A stretch of 61,089 nucleotides of DNA from Chloroflexota bacterium (GCA_028873975.1 JAPPMO010000012.1:1-61089), one strand, 5' to 3'. Numbered from the stretch's first letter, positions 44,504 to 53,478 are shown. The notes: generated by a model from the sequence alone, not told the origin. Program-made: numbers and translations.

Positions 44504-44532
44504 ACTATGATTGATCATGCCCTTGAGGTCAA
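44504..44532 (-). promoter_or_regulatory. Promoter and palindromic operator of the ArsR-type gene
   Basis: On the minus strand TTGACC (44532-44527), 17 bases, then CATAGT (44509-44504). The palindrome ATGAT-CA-ATCAT (44518-44507) overlaps the -10, as expected for a self-repressing ArsR protein. The transcription start would lie near 44497, the A of the start codon, suggesting a leaderless mRNA. Confidence 0.5.
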
Positions 44533-44590
44533 GTCCAACCGGGGGCTGAAACGCGAAAATAGCATGTCTCATTCGCCAGCTTTATCGGCG

Positions 44591-45394
44591 CTAGTCGAGC
44601 CGGTCTTGCGTGGCTGCGAACCATTGCGACACAAACAGGGCGCCTAGCGCCAGCACGATCAGGATGAGCCCGGTCCAGATCGCCGCGCTGATGTCGCGCT
44701 CAAAAACGCTGTAGACCAACAGAGGCATCGTCTGCGTCCGGCCCTGTAAATTGCCGGCAAAGAGAATGGTAGCGCCAAATTCCCCCACGGCGCGCGCCCA
44801 GCACAGGATCATTCCCGACGCTAATGCCCGCCACGCGATCGGCAAGGTTATGTACCAGAACATCTGCCAGCCGTATGCCCCATCCACGCGGGCCGCGTCT
44901 TCCACCTCGGCCGAAACGCTGGAGAAACCGATCTGTGCCGAGCGAATATAAAAGGGCGCAGAAATGAAAAATTGCGCGATGATCACCGCAAGTATCGTGA
45001 ACGGAATGACAATGCCGGCATCGGCAAGCCAGCCGCCGATAAATCCACGGCGGCCGAAGGTGATGAGAAGCGCCAATCCCGCCACCGCGGGCGGCATAAC
45101 TATTGGCAATTCGATGAACAGGCTTACTATGCGTTTGCCAGTGAATTCAAAGCGGGACAGCACGTATGCGAGCGGTGTTCCCAATAGCGCCGCCAGACAA
45201 ACGACGGCCAGCGTCGAGGCGAAGCTCAGCAGGGTCGCCGTCAATATTGAGGACGATTCCGGCAATCCCTCCCATGCGCGCGAACCCAAGCCGCTGACGA
45301 CAAGCACGAATATCGGGGTAGCTAATAAAAGGAAGGCGAACGCGCTGACTGCAACGAGCAGCAGCTTGTCAGCCTTCAGCTTCCAGACCTTCAC
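44591..45394 (-). CDS. modB: Molybdate ABC transporter permease ModB
   Basis: A 267-residue permease with about six helices. It has the TLLSFASTLAVVCLAALLGTPLAYVLSRF region and the EAA-loop ARVDGAYGWQMFWYITLPIAWRALASG of ModB/CysT-type permeases. It overlaps modA by 26 bases on the same strand, so modA-modB are co-translated. No ATPase (modC) follows; an unlinked ATPase would be needed. Tungstate or sulfate specificity is possible, but modA argues for molybdate. Confidence 0.88.
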   Translation of the reverse strand: MKVWKLKADKLLLVAVSAFAFLLLATPIFVLVVSGLGSRAWEGLPESSSILTATLLSFASTLAVVCLAALLGTPLAYVLSRFEFTGKRIVSLFIELPIVMPPAVAGLALLITFGRRGFIGGWLADAGIVIPFTILAVIIAQFFISAPFYIRSAQIGFSSVSAEVEDAARVDGAYGWQMFWYITLPIAWRALASGMILCWARAVGEFGATILFAGNLQGRTQTMPLLVYSVFERDISAAIWTGLILIVLALGALFVSQWFAATQDRLD

Positions 45395-46259
45395 AAGTCG
45401 CTACTTCCGTTTCATCTTTTATGAACCTGTCTTGGCTCGTTTCCGCCGTGGCTTCATCCGCCTCTCTTGGCGGCGGACAGAATCCAAAACTGCCCAAGAT
45501 CGCTTGACCGTCAGCAGATCTCAGAAAAACAATAAACGCTTCGGATAGCTCCGGCAGAGCAGTGTCCGCCAAAACCGCCACGGGATAAGACGCTATCTGA
45601 TTGTGGCGGTCCGCGATGGGAAACCTGATCACATCGTCGCGCACTTCGTCCGTCACGTCTGTCTGGTAGACAATGCCCGCATCCGCTTCGCCCAAGGCAA
45701 TGCGCGCCACAACCAGCCGGACATTGCTCTCTTCGGAGACGAGATTCCCCAGCGCCCTGTTGGCAAAGTCATCTCCGTACTCATCGTTATGCGAATGGAA
45801 CATGGCGTTTGTGTAGTCCCGAATGGGCGTACCAGTTACCGCCAGCACAAGCAAAAGTCGCTTGCTGCCTAGATCTTCAATGCCGGAAATTTCCGCCGGG
45901 TTGTCAGCCGGCGCAATCAGCGCCAGCCGATTGGCCGCGAAGGATTGTACCGCGCCCGCGCTAATTCGCCCGTCCGCGACGACCAGATCCATTTGCGAGC
46001 TGTTGGCGCTAGCGAAGATGTCCGCCGGTGCGCCCGCCAGCAACTGCGCAGCCAGTTTTGATGAACTGGCGAAGTTCAAAACGATATCCGTCTCGGGACG
46101 ATTCTCAAGGAATGCCGCCGCCAATTCTTCAAAGGCGTCGGTCAGGGACGTAGCCGCATAAATCGTCAACGTCCGCTTCTGCTGACCTTGACTTGAGATT
46201 ATAGATAAGGACAAAGCGACAATGACACAGACAGTCCGCAGGCAAGGACTCATAAGCAT
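45369..46259 (-). CDS. modA: Molybdate ABC transporter substrate-binding protein ModA
   Basis: A 296-residue secreted binding protein. An N-terminal signal peptide (MLMSPCLRTVCVIVALSLSI, then SSQGQQ) precedes the ModA start TLTIYAATSLTDAFEELA; FASSSKLAAQLLAGAPADIFASANSSQM and ADAGIVYQTDV carry the oxyanion site (Ser/Asn/Tyr positions). The protein normally ends near LGSFGFCPP; here ~30 acidic residues follow, which overlap the modB start. It captures molybdate outside the membrane for ModB. Confidence 0.9.
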   Translation of the reverse strand: MLMSPCLRTVCVIVALSLSIISSQGQQKRTLTIYAATSLTDAFEELAAAFLENRPETDIVLNFASSSKLAAQLLAGAPADIFASANSSQMDLVVADGRISAGAVQSFAANRLALIAPADNPAEISGIEDLGSKRLLLVLAVTGTPIRDYTNAMFHSHNDEYGDDFANRALGNLVSEESNVRLVVARIALGEADAGIVYQTDVTDEVRDDVIRFPIADRHNQIASYPVAVLADTALPELSEAFIVFLRSADGQAILGSFGFCPPPREADEATAETSQDRFIKDETEVATCEGLEAEG

Positions 46260-46470
46260 GCTTGCTTCCTCGAAATCAAAGCGTTATTATGCACGATGCA
46301 AGCGATATGAGAAGGGACTTGTCCCGGTTCCCGCAGCGCGACTGCTTGTCCCTCGCTCGCCTTGATTACCAGATTTTTGCCTCACTGGGATGACGCCTGA
46401 CCGACTGCAAGCCGACGACTTCTCAACGATTGCTTGCGCCCCGCGATTTATCGACTAACGTAAGATCAAA

Positions 46471-47112
46471 TTGGTTTCAGAGGATATCGTGGCTTACGGC
46501 CGACGCGCAGGACCGCCATCCTGGTTTGTGATTTTGCTTGGCATAGCCATCGTTTTTGGGCTTTATTACTTGTGGATTGGCTTGCGCAGTTTTATGTCCA
46601 GCGGCCTTACCGTTGTCGAATCCACACGACAGGCCATCGAACGAACTACCGCTACTGCCGTCAGAATTGTGGAACTGCAGTACCTTGCGCCGACGCCCTT
46701 GCCCACTTATACGCCGGTGCCACCCTGTCAGGAATTCGTCGTCATCGTACGCAGCGCCATCGTTCGCTCGTCCCCGTCCACAGACAGCCGCATTGTCGAG
46801 GCAATCAAAGAAGGCGAGACCGTCTGCGTAATCGCCAGGCAGCCTAATTCCGAATGGTACGTCCTGGACAAAAACACCTTGACGCGCCGCCTCGAACCGG
46901 TCTACATGCGCGAAGACATCATACGCGCGCTCTATCCAACCGACACCCCAACCCGCACTCCTACAGCGACGCCTTCCGCTACCCCGACCGCGAGCTTCAC
47001 GCCCAGCGACACGGCAACCGCCTCGCCGACATTACCACAGGCGACAAGCACGAAAGGCTTGATCGCGCCCATTCCCACGCGCACCCCCACTGTCGCAAGC
47101 ATCAACCTCTAG
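46471..47112 (+). CDS. Membrane-anchored SH3-domain protein with Thr/Pro tail
   Basis: A 213-residue protein with a TTG start. Residues ~18-40 are one transmembrane helix (FVILLGIAIVFGLYYLWIGL). Residues ~85-150 form a bacterial SH3-like domain (FVVIVRSAIVRSSPSTDSRIVEAIKEGETV, split mid-strand), usually binding peptidoglycan or cell-surface ligands. Both a short linker (TPLPTYTPVPPC) and the ~60-residue C-terminus are Thr/Pro repeats (TPTRTPTATPSATPTAS), typical of Chloroflexota surface proteins. Function is unknown. The next gene, 87 bases later, is another membrane protein. Confidence 0.72.
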   Translation: MVSEDIVAYGRRAGPPSWFVILLGIAIVFGLYYLWIGLRSFMSSGLTVVESTRQAIERTTATAVRIVELQYLAPTPLPTYTPVPPCQEFVVIVRSAIVRSSPSTDSRIVEAIKEGETVCVIARQPNSEWYVLDKNTLTRRLEPVYMREDIIRALYPTDTPTRTPTATPSATPTASFTPSDTATASPTLPQATSTKGLIAPIPTRTPTVASINL

Positions 47113-47199
47113 CTTGCGGTGAATTAGGCTTGCGCTATACTAAATTTCAATCTGACATTTGTTCTAAAACCTACCCTGCGGCAACGAAAGGGATCGGGC

Positions 47200-48444
47200 T
47201 TGGCTGCAATTGTTGAAGTCATCGTCGGCATGATCTTCGTGTATATCTTGCTGAGCATTCTGGTAACAGAGACAAACTCCCTGTTATCAAGGGCGACGCG
47301 ACTGCGATCGCGAAATCTCCGCAATACTCTGGACGGGATCATACAAGACCCGGTCATGCGCGCAAAAGTGTATACGCATCCGCTCATCCAGCTTGTGAAA
47401 GCGGATCCGGTGCTGCCTAACCAGCGCATCATCGAGATGGAAGCGCAGAAAATAGCCCGCGGTCCAATAGGGACGGTCGACTGGATTGAACCGGCAACCT
47501 TTGTAGATGTTGTATTGAAGACGATGAAAGTTGAAGCCGACCAGCAAATGTTCGGCGATTTGCTCAATGTCATCGACGGCATGCCGGCCGGTCCCGAACG
47601 GCGCGGGCTGCGTCTCATGGTCAACCGCGTCATAAGCACGGGAGAAGGTATGACGGAGTTGCGGCAATCGCTGCGATTTGTCCAACATAGACGGGTTCGC
47701 AGCGCGCTTGCCGATGTTTTGAATCAGATTGACGAGCAAATTGGCCAACTGGGCCTACAACCCACAAATGACGCCTCTGTGATGGCAGGCGTGCTCCAGA
47801 ATGACAATCCCTATTTCAGAGGCGCGCTTACGGCGGTCATGGCCAGCGCGCAGTCCGTGGACGAGGTTCGCGCCAACCTGGAGAATTGGTTCAATAACGC
47901 GATGGCCCGCGCCAGCGCCAGTTACGCGGCGAAAATGAAGACCTTGTCCGTCGTCGTGGCGCTGGCTATCGCGCTGACGGTCAATGTTGACACCTTGCAT
48001 ATCGCCCGCACCCTGTGGGAAGATCCAATCAGACGCGAGCAAATCAGCAGCGAAGTGAATTTCTCGGTACAAAGCGGACAGTTGCAAACCGAGGTCAATG
48101 AGGCGGCAGAAGGGGACCAGGGCTTCACCGCAAACCAGGCGCAAACCGATAGCGCTGCGGAAGATGTCATCGGGACGGGGGCGGAACTGGCCAACAGGCT
48201 GCAAGATATCCAGAATCTGCGCCTGCCCATCGGTTGGTTCATGGAAGATCTCAGCAGCTATTCTGTCGATCATCCGGCGCGCGACAACCCTAACAATCTA
48301 TGGAATTACTTGCCCGAAAACAATCCGGACGGTTGGCCCCTGCTCTTGCTGGGCAAACTATTGGGCATCGCCGCTACCGTCATTGCCGCGGCGCAGGGCG
48401 CGCCATTCTGGTTTGGCATCGTCAACAGGGTGCTTTCTCGCTAG
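47200..48444 (+). CDS. Membrane protein of unknown function
   Basis: A 414-residue protein. An N-terminal helix (residues ~2-24, VEVIVGMIFVYILLSILVTE), a long soluble middle, a central helix near residues ~245-265 (LSVVVALAIALTVNVD), and a hydrophobic C-terminus (LLLLGKLLGIAATVIAAAQGA) ending in GAPFWFGIVNRVLSR. I recognise this ending and the N-terminal LLSILVTETNSLLSR as a recurrent family of bacterial hypothetical membrane proteins with no assigned role. TTG start. It follows the SH3-domain protein and precedes rpoD, separated from it by a hairpin and a promoter. Confidence 0.7.
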   Translation: MAAIVEVIVGMIFVYILLSILVTETNSLLSRATRLRSRNLRNTLDGIIQDPVMRAKVYTHPLIQLVKADPVLPNQRIIEMEAQKIARGPIGTVDWIEPATFVDVVLKTMKVEADQQMFGDLLNVIDGMPAGPERRGLRLMVNRVISTGEGMTELRQSLRFVQHRRVRSALADVLNQIDEQIGQLGLQPTNDASVMAGVLQNDNPYFRGALTAVMASAQSVDEVRANLENWFNNAMARASASYAAKMKTLSVVVALAIALTVNVDTLHIARTLWEDPIRREQISSEVNFSVQSGQLQTEVNEAAEGDQGFTANQAQTDSAAEDVIGTGAELANRLQDIQNLRLPIGWFMEDLSSYSVDHPARDNPNNLWNYLPENNPDGWPLLLLGKLLGIAATVIAAAQGAPFWFGIVNRVLSR

Positions 48445-48517
48445 CCCAATCTCATTCCTGCCCCTGTCAAACTATTCAATTCGCCGCGATTAATGGATTT
48501 CTAATCAGCCGCAAATC

Positions 48518-48589
48518 ACCCGCTATATGCCCGGTATTCGCGCGCTCGATTCTCTGTCAAAATCCGACAGCCAGCGGGTATGTTTTTTT
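48518..48589 (+). terminator. Branched hairpin with U-run, between the membrane protein and rpoD
   Basis: ACCCGCT (48518-48524) pairs with AGCGGGT (48573-48579), enclosing CTGTC/GACAG (48554-48558 with 48566-48570); seven T residues begin three bases later (48583-48589). It reads as a Rho-independent terminator for the upstream transcripts, just ahead of the rpoD promoter. A small structured leader RNA is the alternative. Confidence 0.5.
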
Positions 48590-48604
48590 GTGAGAAACTG
48601 TCAA

Positions 48605-48632
48605 TTGACATTCCATCGACACTTCCTACAAA
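48605..48632 (+). promoter_or_regulatory. rpoD promoter
   Basis: A perfect -35 TTGACA (48605-48610), 16 bases, then TACAAA (48627-48632) or, 18 bases away, CAAAAT. It is the only good -35 in the region and lies ~80 bases before the GTG start of the sigma factor. Confidence 0.55.
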
Positions 48633-48714
48633 ATAGGGTTCAGACCCGTCTGCACATTTACAGTCAAATAGACATACTAAGCTTATTCACCTATACACAG
48701 GTAGAGGTTTCATC

Positions 48715-49884
48715 GTGATACAAGTACTGGTCGAGTTGGCGGACAAACGCGGTTATTTGACTTATGAACAGATTATTGAAGCGCTTGATGATGATGGAGA
48801 CGACCGCGTCGCTTTGCGAAAAATATTGTTCGAGTTGAATGAGCTTGGAATAGAACTTAGACGAGACAGCGACGCTCCCCGATCGAAACGCATCATAGAG
48901 CTTATCGAGCAGGATGACGAAAACCGCGATGCCCCCCGAGAATCGGCAGTAGCGGATATCAGCGCAATCTCGTCCGACGACCCGGTCGGGCTTTATTTTC
49001 GTCAGATGGCGCAAGAACCGCTGCTCACCGCTGCCGATGAAATTGACCTGGCGAAACGCATTGAGCGCGGGCTAAAGGCGCGGCACAGGCTTGAACAGCC
49101 TGATGTCCTGGAAAAGAGCGCCCGCTGGCGCCGTCATTTGCGCCGGCTTGTTTTCGACGGGCAGTGCGCCCGTGAGCACTTGGGACGCGCCAATACACGT
49201 CTGGTGGTGAGCATCGCCAAACGTTATATGGGCCAGGGCCTGCCCTTCCCCGATCTGATCCAGGAAGGCAATGTTGGCTTGATGCGGGCGGTCGACAAGT
49301 ACGATTACTCCCGCGGCAATCGATTTAGCACTTACGCCACTTGGTGGATCCGTCAAGCCATCACCCGCGCCCTGGCGCAAAAAACGCGCACGATCCGCAT
49401 TCCCCTGCACATGACCGAACGCATCCGCCAAATGTACCGCGCCGCTCAAGATCTGGAACAGACCTTGGGCAGGCGTCCCACCGCCGAAGAAATCGCGGGC
49501 GCGATGGAAGTTGCGGCTGAGGCGGTACGTGCTATGCTGGATGCCAGCCAGCATGCCATCGCCTTGGAACGGCCCGTTGGCGACGATGGGGACAGCGAAT
49601 TTGGCGACTTTATCGAAGACCAGGAAACGATAAGCCCGGTGGATTCCGCCACGCAAAACCTGCTCGAGGAAACCATAGACGAAGTGCTGGCCGAACTGAC
49701 GCCGCGCCAAAGTCATATTCTGCGCTTGCGCTTCGGGCTTGGCGGTGGAGAACCGCATACGCTGGAAGAGATCGCCAACAAATTCGGTTTGAGCCGCGAA
49801 CGCATCCGCCAACTGGAAAAGGAAGCGCTGCGCCGCCTTCGTCATCCGCAGCTTGCGCATAACCTGCGCGATTACCTGGGTTGA
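48715..49884 (+). CDS. rpoD: RNA polymerase sigma factor, RpoD/SigA type
   Basis: A 389-residue sigma-70. Residues 1-60 match region 1.1 (MIQVLVELADKRGYLTYEQI..), then 1.2 (DPVGLYFRQMAQEPLLTAADEIDLAKRIE, split by the helix), 2 (NTRLVVSIAKRYMGQGLPFPDLIQEGN, YDYSRGNRFSTYATWWIRQAI), 3 and 4 (LTPRQSHILRLRFGLGGGEPHTLEEIA, then SRERIRQLEKEALRRLRHP). The region 4 HTH reads the -35. This is probably the housekeeping sigma factor. GTG start. A Rho-independent terminator follows the gene. Confidence 0.93.
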   Translation: MIQVLVELADKRGYLTYEQIIEALDDDGDDRVALRKILFELNELGIELRRDSDAPRSKRIIELIEQDDENRDAPRESAVADISAISSDDPVGLYFRQMAQEPLLTAADEIDLAKRIERGLKARHRLEQPDVLEKSARWRRHLRRLVFDGQCAREHLGRANTRLVVSIAKRYMGQGLPFPDLIQEGNVGLMRAVDKYDYSRGNRFSTYATWWIRQAITRALAQKTRTIRIPLHMTERIRQMYRAAQDLEQTLGRRPTAEEIAGAMEVAAEAVRAMLDASQHAIALERPVGDDGDSEFGDFIEDQETISPVDSATQNLLEETIDEVLAELTPRQSHILRLRFGLGGGEPHTLEEIANKFGLSRERIRQLEKEALRRLRHPQLAHNLRDYLG

Positions 49885-49916
49885 ATTACGCTCCACATTA
49901 ATTGCGAAACGAGCCG

Positions 49917-49938
49917 ACCGGTCTTGCGCCGGTTTTTT
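49917..49938 (+). terminator. Rho-independent terminator after rpoD
   Basis: ACCGG (49917-49921) and CCGGT (49929-49933) flank a seven-base loop and are followed by a run of six T. It starts 33 bases after the rpoD stop and 20 bases before the next gene. Confidence 0.75.
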
Positions 49939-49957
49939 GCGTAAGGTTCAAAGCCCC

Positions 49958-51154
49958 ATGCCAAACGATTTCCAAAAATTGCTTAGCCAACGTACCTTGA
50001 GCATGCAGAGCAATGCCATCCGCGAGATTCTCGCGGTTGTTTCCCAACCCGGCATGATATCCTTGGCGGGGGGAATACCCGCCCCGCAAAGCTTCCCACT
50101 TGAAGACCTGTACCGGATCAACGAGGCCGTACTCGATCGCTACGGCGCGGCTGCGCTGCAATACGATCTGACGGAAGGCTTCACCCCCTTTAGAGAAGCG
50201 CTGGCGGACTATCTATCCGGCAAGCAAGTGCGGACCAATGCCGAAGACATTTTGGTCTTCAACGGCTCGCAAAGCGTCCTGGACACCCTTGCCAAAGTAT
50301 TGATCAGCCCGGGCGATTTCGTCGCGCTGGAATCTCCCAGTTACCTGGGCGCGATCACCGCCTTCAACGCCTACGAACCGAGATATGTGGATATAGAAAC
50401 TGATGACGAGGGCATCATCTCAGAATCACTTGTCAAGGTCTTGGAACAGCAATCGGTGAAATTCATTTATCTTGTTTCTACCTTTCAAAACCCCACCGGT
50501 CGCACGCTCAGCGCGAGCAGACGCCAAGAAGTGGCGGAGATCGTCAAACAACATGAGGCTCTTGTCGTTGAAGACGATCCCTACAGCGATCTGCGTTACC
50601 GCGGCGAGCCTATCGCGCCATTTTTCGCCTTCGCGCCAGAAAATACTATCTATGTCAGCACGGTCTCCAAAGTCTTTGCGCCCGGGCTTCGCCTCGGCTT
50701 TTGCATTGCGCCCAAGTCGATCCATCACTGGATGCGCATTGCCAAACAGGGAGCGGATCTGCATAGCAATACCTATGCCCAGGCCCTGGCAACCGAGTAT
50801 ATCCGCGGCGGCTACCTGGAGCGGCAATTGCCAAAAATCATCGACCTCTACCGACCGCGCCAGGAAGCCATGCTCGCCGCCATGGACCAGTTCATGCCAG
50901 ATGGCTATCGCTGGACGAAACCGGAGGGCGGCATGTTCATCTGGATCGACGGTCCCAACGGACTTGATGCCGAGGAGATCTATTGGAAAGCGGTTGATCA
51001 AAAAGTAGCTTTTGTCCCCGGCAAGTACTTTTACATCGACCAGGACGCGGGACTGGGTACCATGCGCCTCAACTTCACCATGTCGGACGAACCCACTATT
51101 GTTCGCGCCATCGAGATCCTGGCCCGAGTCATCCGCGAGCGCGGCGGCGACTGA
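49958..51154 (+). CDS. PLP-dependent aminotransferase, 2-aminoadipate/LysN-like
   Basis: A 398-residue class I aminotransferase. The first in-frame ATG at 49853 lies within rpoD and reads through the terminator, so the ATG at 49958 (MPNDFQKLL) is taken as the start. The N-terminus ISLAGGIPAPQSFP, YDLTEGFTPFREALADYL, FQNPTGRTLS and the lysine segment STVSKVFAPGLRLGF place it with 2-aminoadipate/alpha-aminotransferases (LysN, kynurenine-like) of broad specificity. It lacks the DNA-binding part of MocR regulators. Exact substrate is not determined. Confidence 0.88.
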   Translation: MPNDFQKLLSQRTLSMQSNAIREILAVVSQPGMISLAGGIPAPQSFPLEDLYRINEAVLDRYGAAALQYDLTEGFTPFREALADYLSGKQVRTNAEDILVFNGSQSVLDTLAKVLISPGDFVALESPSYLGAITAFNAYEPRYVDIETDDEGIISESLVKVLEQQSVKFIYLVSTFQNPTGRTLSASRRQEVAEIVKQHEALVVEDDPYSDLRYRGEPIAPFFAFAPENTIYVSTVSKVFAPGLRLGFCIAPKSIHHWMRIAKQGADLHSNTYAQALATEYIRGGYLERQLPKIIDLYRPRQEAMLAAMDQFMPDGYRWTKPEGGMFIWIDGPNGLDAEEIYWKAVDQKVAFVPGKYFYIDQDAGLGTMRLNFTMSDEPTIVRAIEILARVIRERGGD

Positions 51155-51192
51155 ACACTTCACATTCCACCCCTAGGCGCTAAACTATCTCA

Positions 51193-52437
51193 ATGCCTGA
51201 AGCGACCCGACAACTCAAACAGCGCGCAGAGCGGCTTTCCGGACTCTGGACCCTGGTCCTGCCTTTCTACTTGCCAGCTTTGATGATCACCTTGGGCAAC
51301 GGCCTCCTTGTGCCCATATTGCCCCTGTACGCCACCAGTTTTGAAATCGGTTATGGCTTGATCGGGCTGATACTGGCTGGCGAAGGTCTGGGAACGCTTG
51401 TCGCTGATGTGCCCACTGGCATGCTGCAAAGGCGTTTTGGCAACAAACAGGTGATGATGATGGGCATGGCGCTGACGATGCTTTCCGTCTCCCTGCTCTT
51501 TATCGCACAATCGGTTTGGGCGGTCTTCTTGCTGCGCCTGATCGCCGGCTTCGGGCGCGCAATGTATACCGTATCGGCTCATGTTTACATCACCAACAAT
51601 GTCAAGCTGGAACAGCGCGGCAAAGCCATCTCCCTGTACGGCGGAACGCATCGCCTGGGTGGCTTCCTGGGTCCCGCGGTCGGCGGCATCGTCGCAGGCC
51701 TGCTCGGGCTGCGTTTCGGCTTCCTCTTTTGTGGCGCGGTAACCGCGATCGGCGTAGTTTGCGTTGCGCTTTATACACGCAATCGCGCCGAAGATTCGGG
51801 CGCTGCCAGCGACTCTCATGGGCATCAGTTGCCCGTTTTGAGCGTATTGCAGACCAGCTCTCGCGTACTGGCGTCGGCGGGCACGGCGCAAGTTTTCGCG
51901 CAGATGATTCGAGCGGGCCGGATAGTGATCATCCCCTTGTTCGCGGCTGAAACGCTCGGTCTCGCAGTCGACCAGATCGGGCTGATCGTCAGCCTGTCGG
52001 TCGCCGTCGATTTCAGCTTGTTTGTCGTGGCGGGCTGGCTGATGGATCGCTTCGGACGGAAGTTCGCCATCGTTCCCTGCTTCGCTATCCAGGCGCTGGG
52101 TATGGCGCTGATTCCGCTGACCTCGACCTTTGGCGGCTTGCTCTTCGCAGCCCTCACGATCGGCGTCGGCAATGGGCTGGGCGCGGGATCCATGATGACG
52201 CTCGGCTCGGACCTTTCGCCCAGACAGTCGCGCGGAGAGTTCCTGGGGGTCTGGCGCTTGATCGGCGACCTGGGCCACACCGGCGCGCCGCTGGTCGTCG
52301 GCGCCATCGCCGATATCCTGGCGCTGAGTTCGGCAGTCTGGGTCATCGCCGGTTCCGGGCTGGCGGCCGCCAGCATTTTCCTGTTCTTTGTCCCGGAAAC
52401 CTTGAAACGAAAGCATCCCGTCGTCGCGCCCTCGTGA
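51193..52437 (+). CDS. Major facilitator superfamily transporter
   Basis: A 414-residue, twelve-helix MFS protein. The inter-helix 2-3 loop motif is GTLVADVPTGMLQRRFGNK and its repeat GWLMDRFGRKFAIVP occurs in the second half, the typical MFS A motif. Similar sequences are drug/H+ efflux pumps, but no specific substrate is indicated. It is the first gene after the aminotransferase, 38 bases downstream. Confidence 0.88.
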   Translation: MPEATRQLKQRAERLSGLWTLVLPFYLPALMITLGNGLLVPILPLYATSFEIGYGLIGLILAGEGLGTLVADVPTGMLQRRFGNKQVMMMGMALTMLSVSLLFIAQSVWAVFLLRLIAGFGRAMYTVSAHVYITNNVKLEQRGKAISLYGGTHRLGGFLGPAVGGIVAGLLGLRFGFLFCGAVTAIGVVCVALYTRNRAEDSGAASDSHGHQLPVLSVLQTSSRVLASAGTAQVFAQMIRAGRIVIIPLFAAETLGLAVDQIGLIVSLSVAVDFSLFVVAGWLMDRFGRKFAIVPCFAIQALGMALIPLTSTFGGLLFAALTIGVGNGLGAGSMMTLGSDLSPRQSRGEFLGVWRLIGDLGHTGAPLVVGAIADILALSSAVWVIAGSGLAAASIFLFFVPETLKRKHPVVAPS

Positions 52438-52494
52438 ATCATCGCAACGCGCTGGGCGAGATCATTTTGACGGCTGCTTCTAACTGATTGCCAG

Positions 52495-53478
52495 ATGCCC
52501 CGAAAACTAAACTATCTGAACGTCAGTTGGCCCCTGGATTTCGCCAGCTTGTTTCCTGAGCGGCGACCGCTCCTGGTGGAAATCGGCTTCGGCAATGGCG
52601 ATTACCTCGTCAACCTGGCGCGGACGCGCCCCGACGCCAATGTCATCGGCTTGGAGATCTCCAGCCAAGCCATGGACAAAGCCGAGCGCAAGATCGCCCA
52701 GTTTGGGCTGTCTAACGCGCGCCCGATTCATACCAGGGCGGAAACGGCTCTGGCGCATTTGCTGCCGCCTGAATCCGTCAACGAGTTTCATATCAATTTT
52801 CCCGATCCCTGGTTCAAAAAGAAACACAGCCGCCGCCGGTTGGTCAAGCGCGAGACTGCCGAGCTGCTCGCCAGCCGTCTTGTGGCAGGCGGCACGCTGT
52901 TGCTGGCGACGGACATCCTCGCCTACGCTGAACTGGCGCATGAGACCTTCTCCGCCAGTCCGGGTCTCAGCAATGCGCTGGAGGCGCCCTGGGCGCGCGA
53001 CCTGCCCGGACGCTATCGCAGCAAATACGAAGCCAAAGCCTATCGCGAGGGCCGCCGCGCCTACTTTTTCCTTTACAAGCGCAACACGACGCCTCTCGCT
53101 CACCCAGCGATCATTAAGGAGTTGGACATGCCGCACCTGTTCTTGTACTCGCCTCTGGATGCCGCAGCGCTTGTGGGACGCTTTGAAACGACCCGGCGCC
53201 GCCACGGCGATATTCACATCGCCCTGCTGCGCGCCTATGCCGACCCCCGCCACGACGCCGCCGTTTTTGAAGCTGTGATTGAAGAACCGACGATTGAGCA
53301 GCATACGATGATTTCGCTCTCCCCGCGCGCGGAGCCGGGCGAATACATCGTGAAGATGACGGGGGTCGGCCACGCGCGGCCGACGGCGGGCATGCACCGG
53401 GCGGTGGCGGCTGTTGGCGAGTGGGTGGCGGCTCAGGATGAGGGGGCGCAGGTGCTGGAGCGGAAGGTGCGGGGATAA
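52495..53478 (+). CDS. trmB: tRNA (guanine-N7)-methyltransferase with long C-terminal domain
   Basis: A 327-residue TrmB. Residues ~20-200 are the SAM methyltransferase: LVEIGFGNGDYLVNLA (motif I), VIGLEISSQAMDKAERK, and the hallmark FHINFPDPWFKKKHSRRRLV. It makes m7G46 in tRNA. Residues ~205-327 are extra (DMPHLFLYSPLDAAALVGRF through VLERKVRG). Standard TrmB is ~210-250 residues; a long C-terminal region is known in Aquifex TrmB, where it supports heat stability. The last ~19 residues have a duplicate copy ~470 bases downstream. Confidence 0.9.
   Translation: MPRKLNYLNVSWPLDFASLFPERRPLLVEIGFGNGDYLVNLARTRPDANVIGLEISSQAMDKAERKIAQFGLSNARPIHTRAETALAHLLPPESVNEFHINFPDPWFKKKHSRRRLVKRETAELLASRLVAGGTLLLATDILAYAELAHETFSASPGLSNALEAPWARDLPGRYRSKYEAKAYREGRRAYFFLYKRNTTPLAHPAIIKELDMPHLFLYSPLDAAALVGRFETTRRRHGDIHIALLRAYADPRHDAAVFEAVIEEPTIEQHTMISLSPRAEPGEYIVKMTGVGHARPTAGMHRAVAAVGEWVAAQDEGAQVLERKVRG
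53413..53437 (+). repeat. Duplicated trmB 3'-end sequence, copy 1
   Basis: This 25-base run inside the trmB 3' end (coding for VGEWVAAQ) is identical to 53883-53907. Similarity between the copies continues, with a few changes, to the stop codon of each. Confidence 0.85.

Noticed and set aside
51190..52416. 408-codon frame antisense to the MFS gene
   Set aside because: Composition (Gln/Arg/Asp-rich) is typical of a reverse-strand shadow of a membrane protein.
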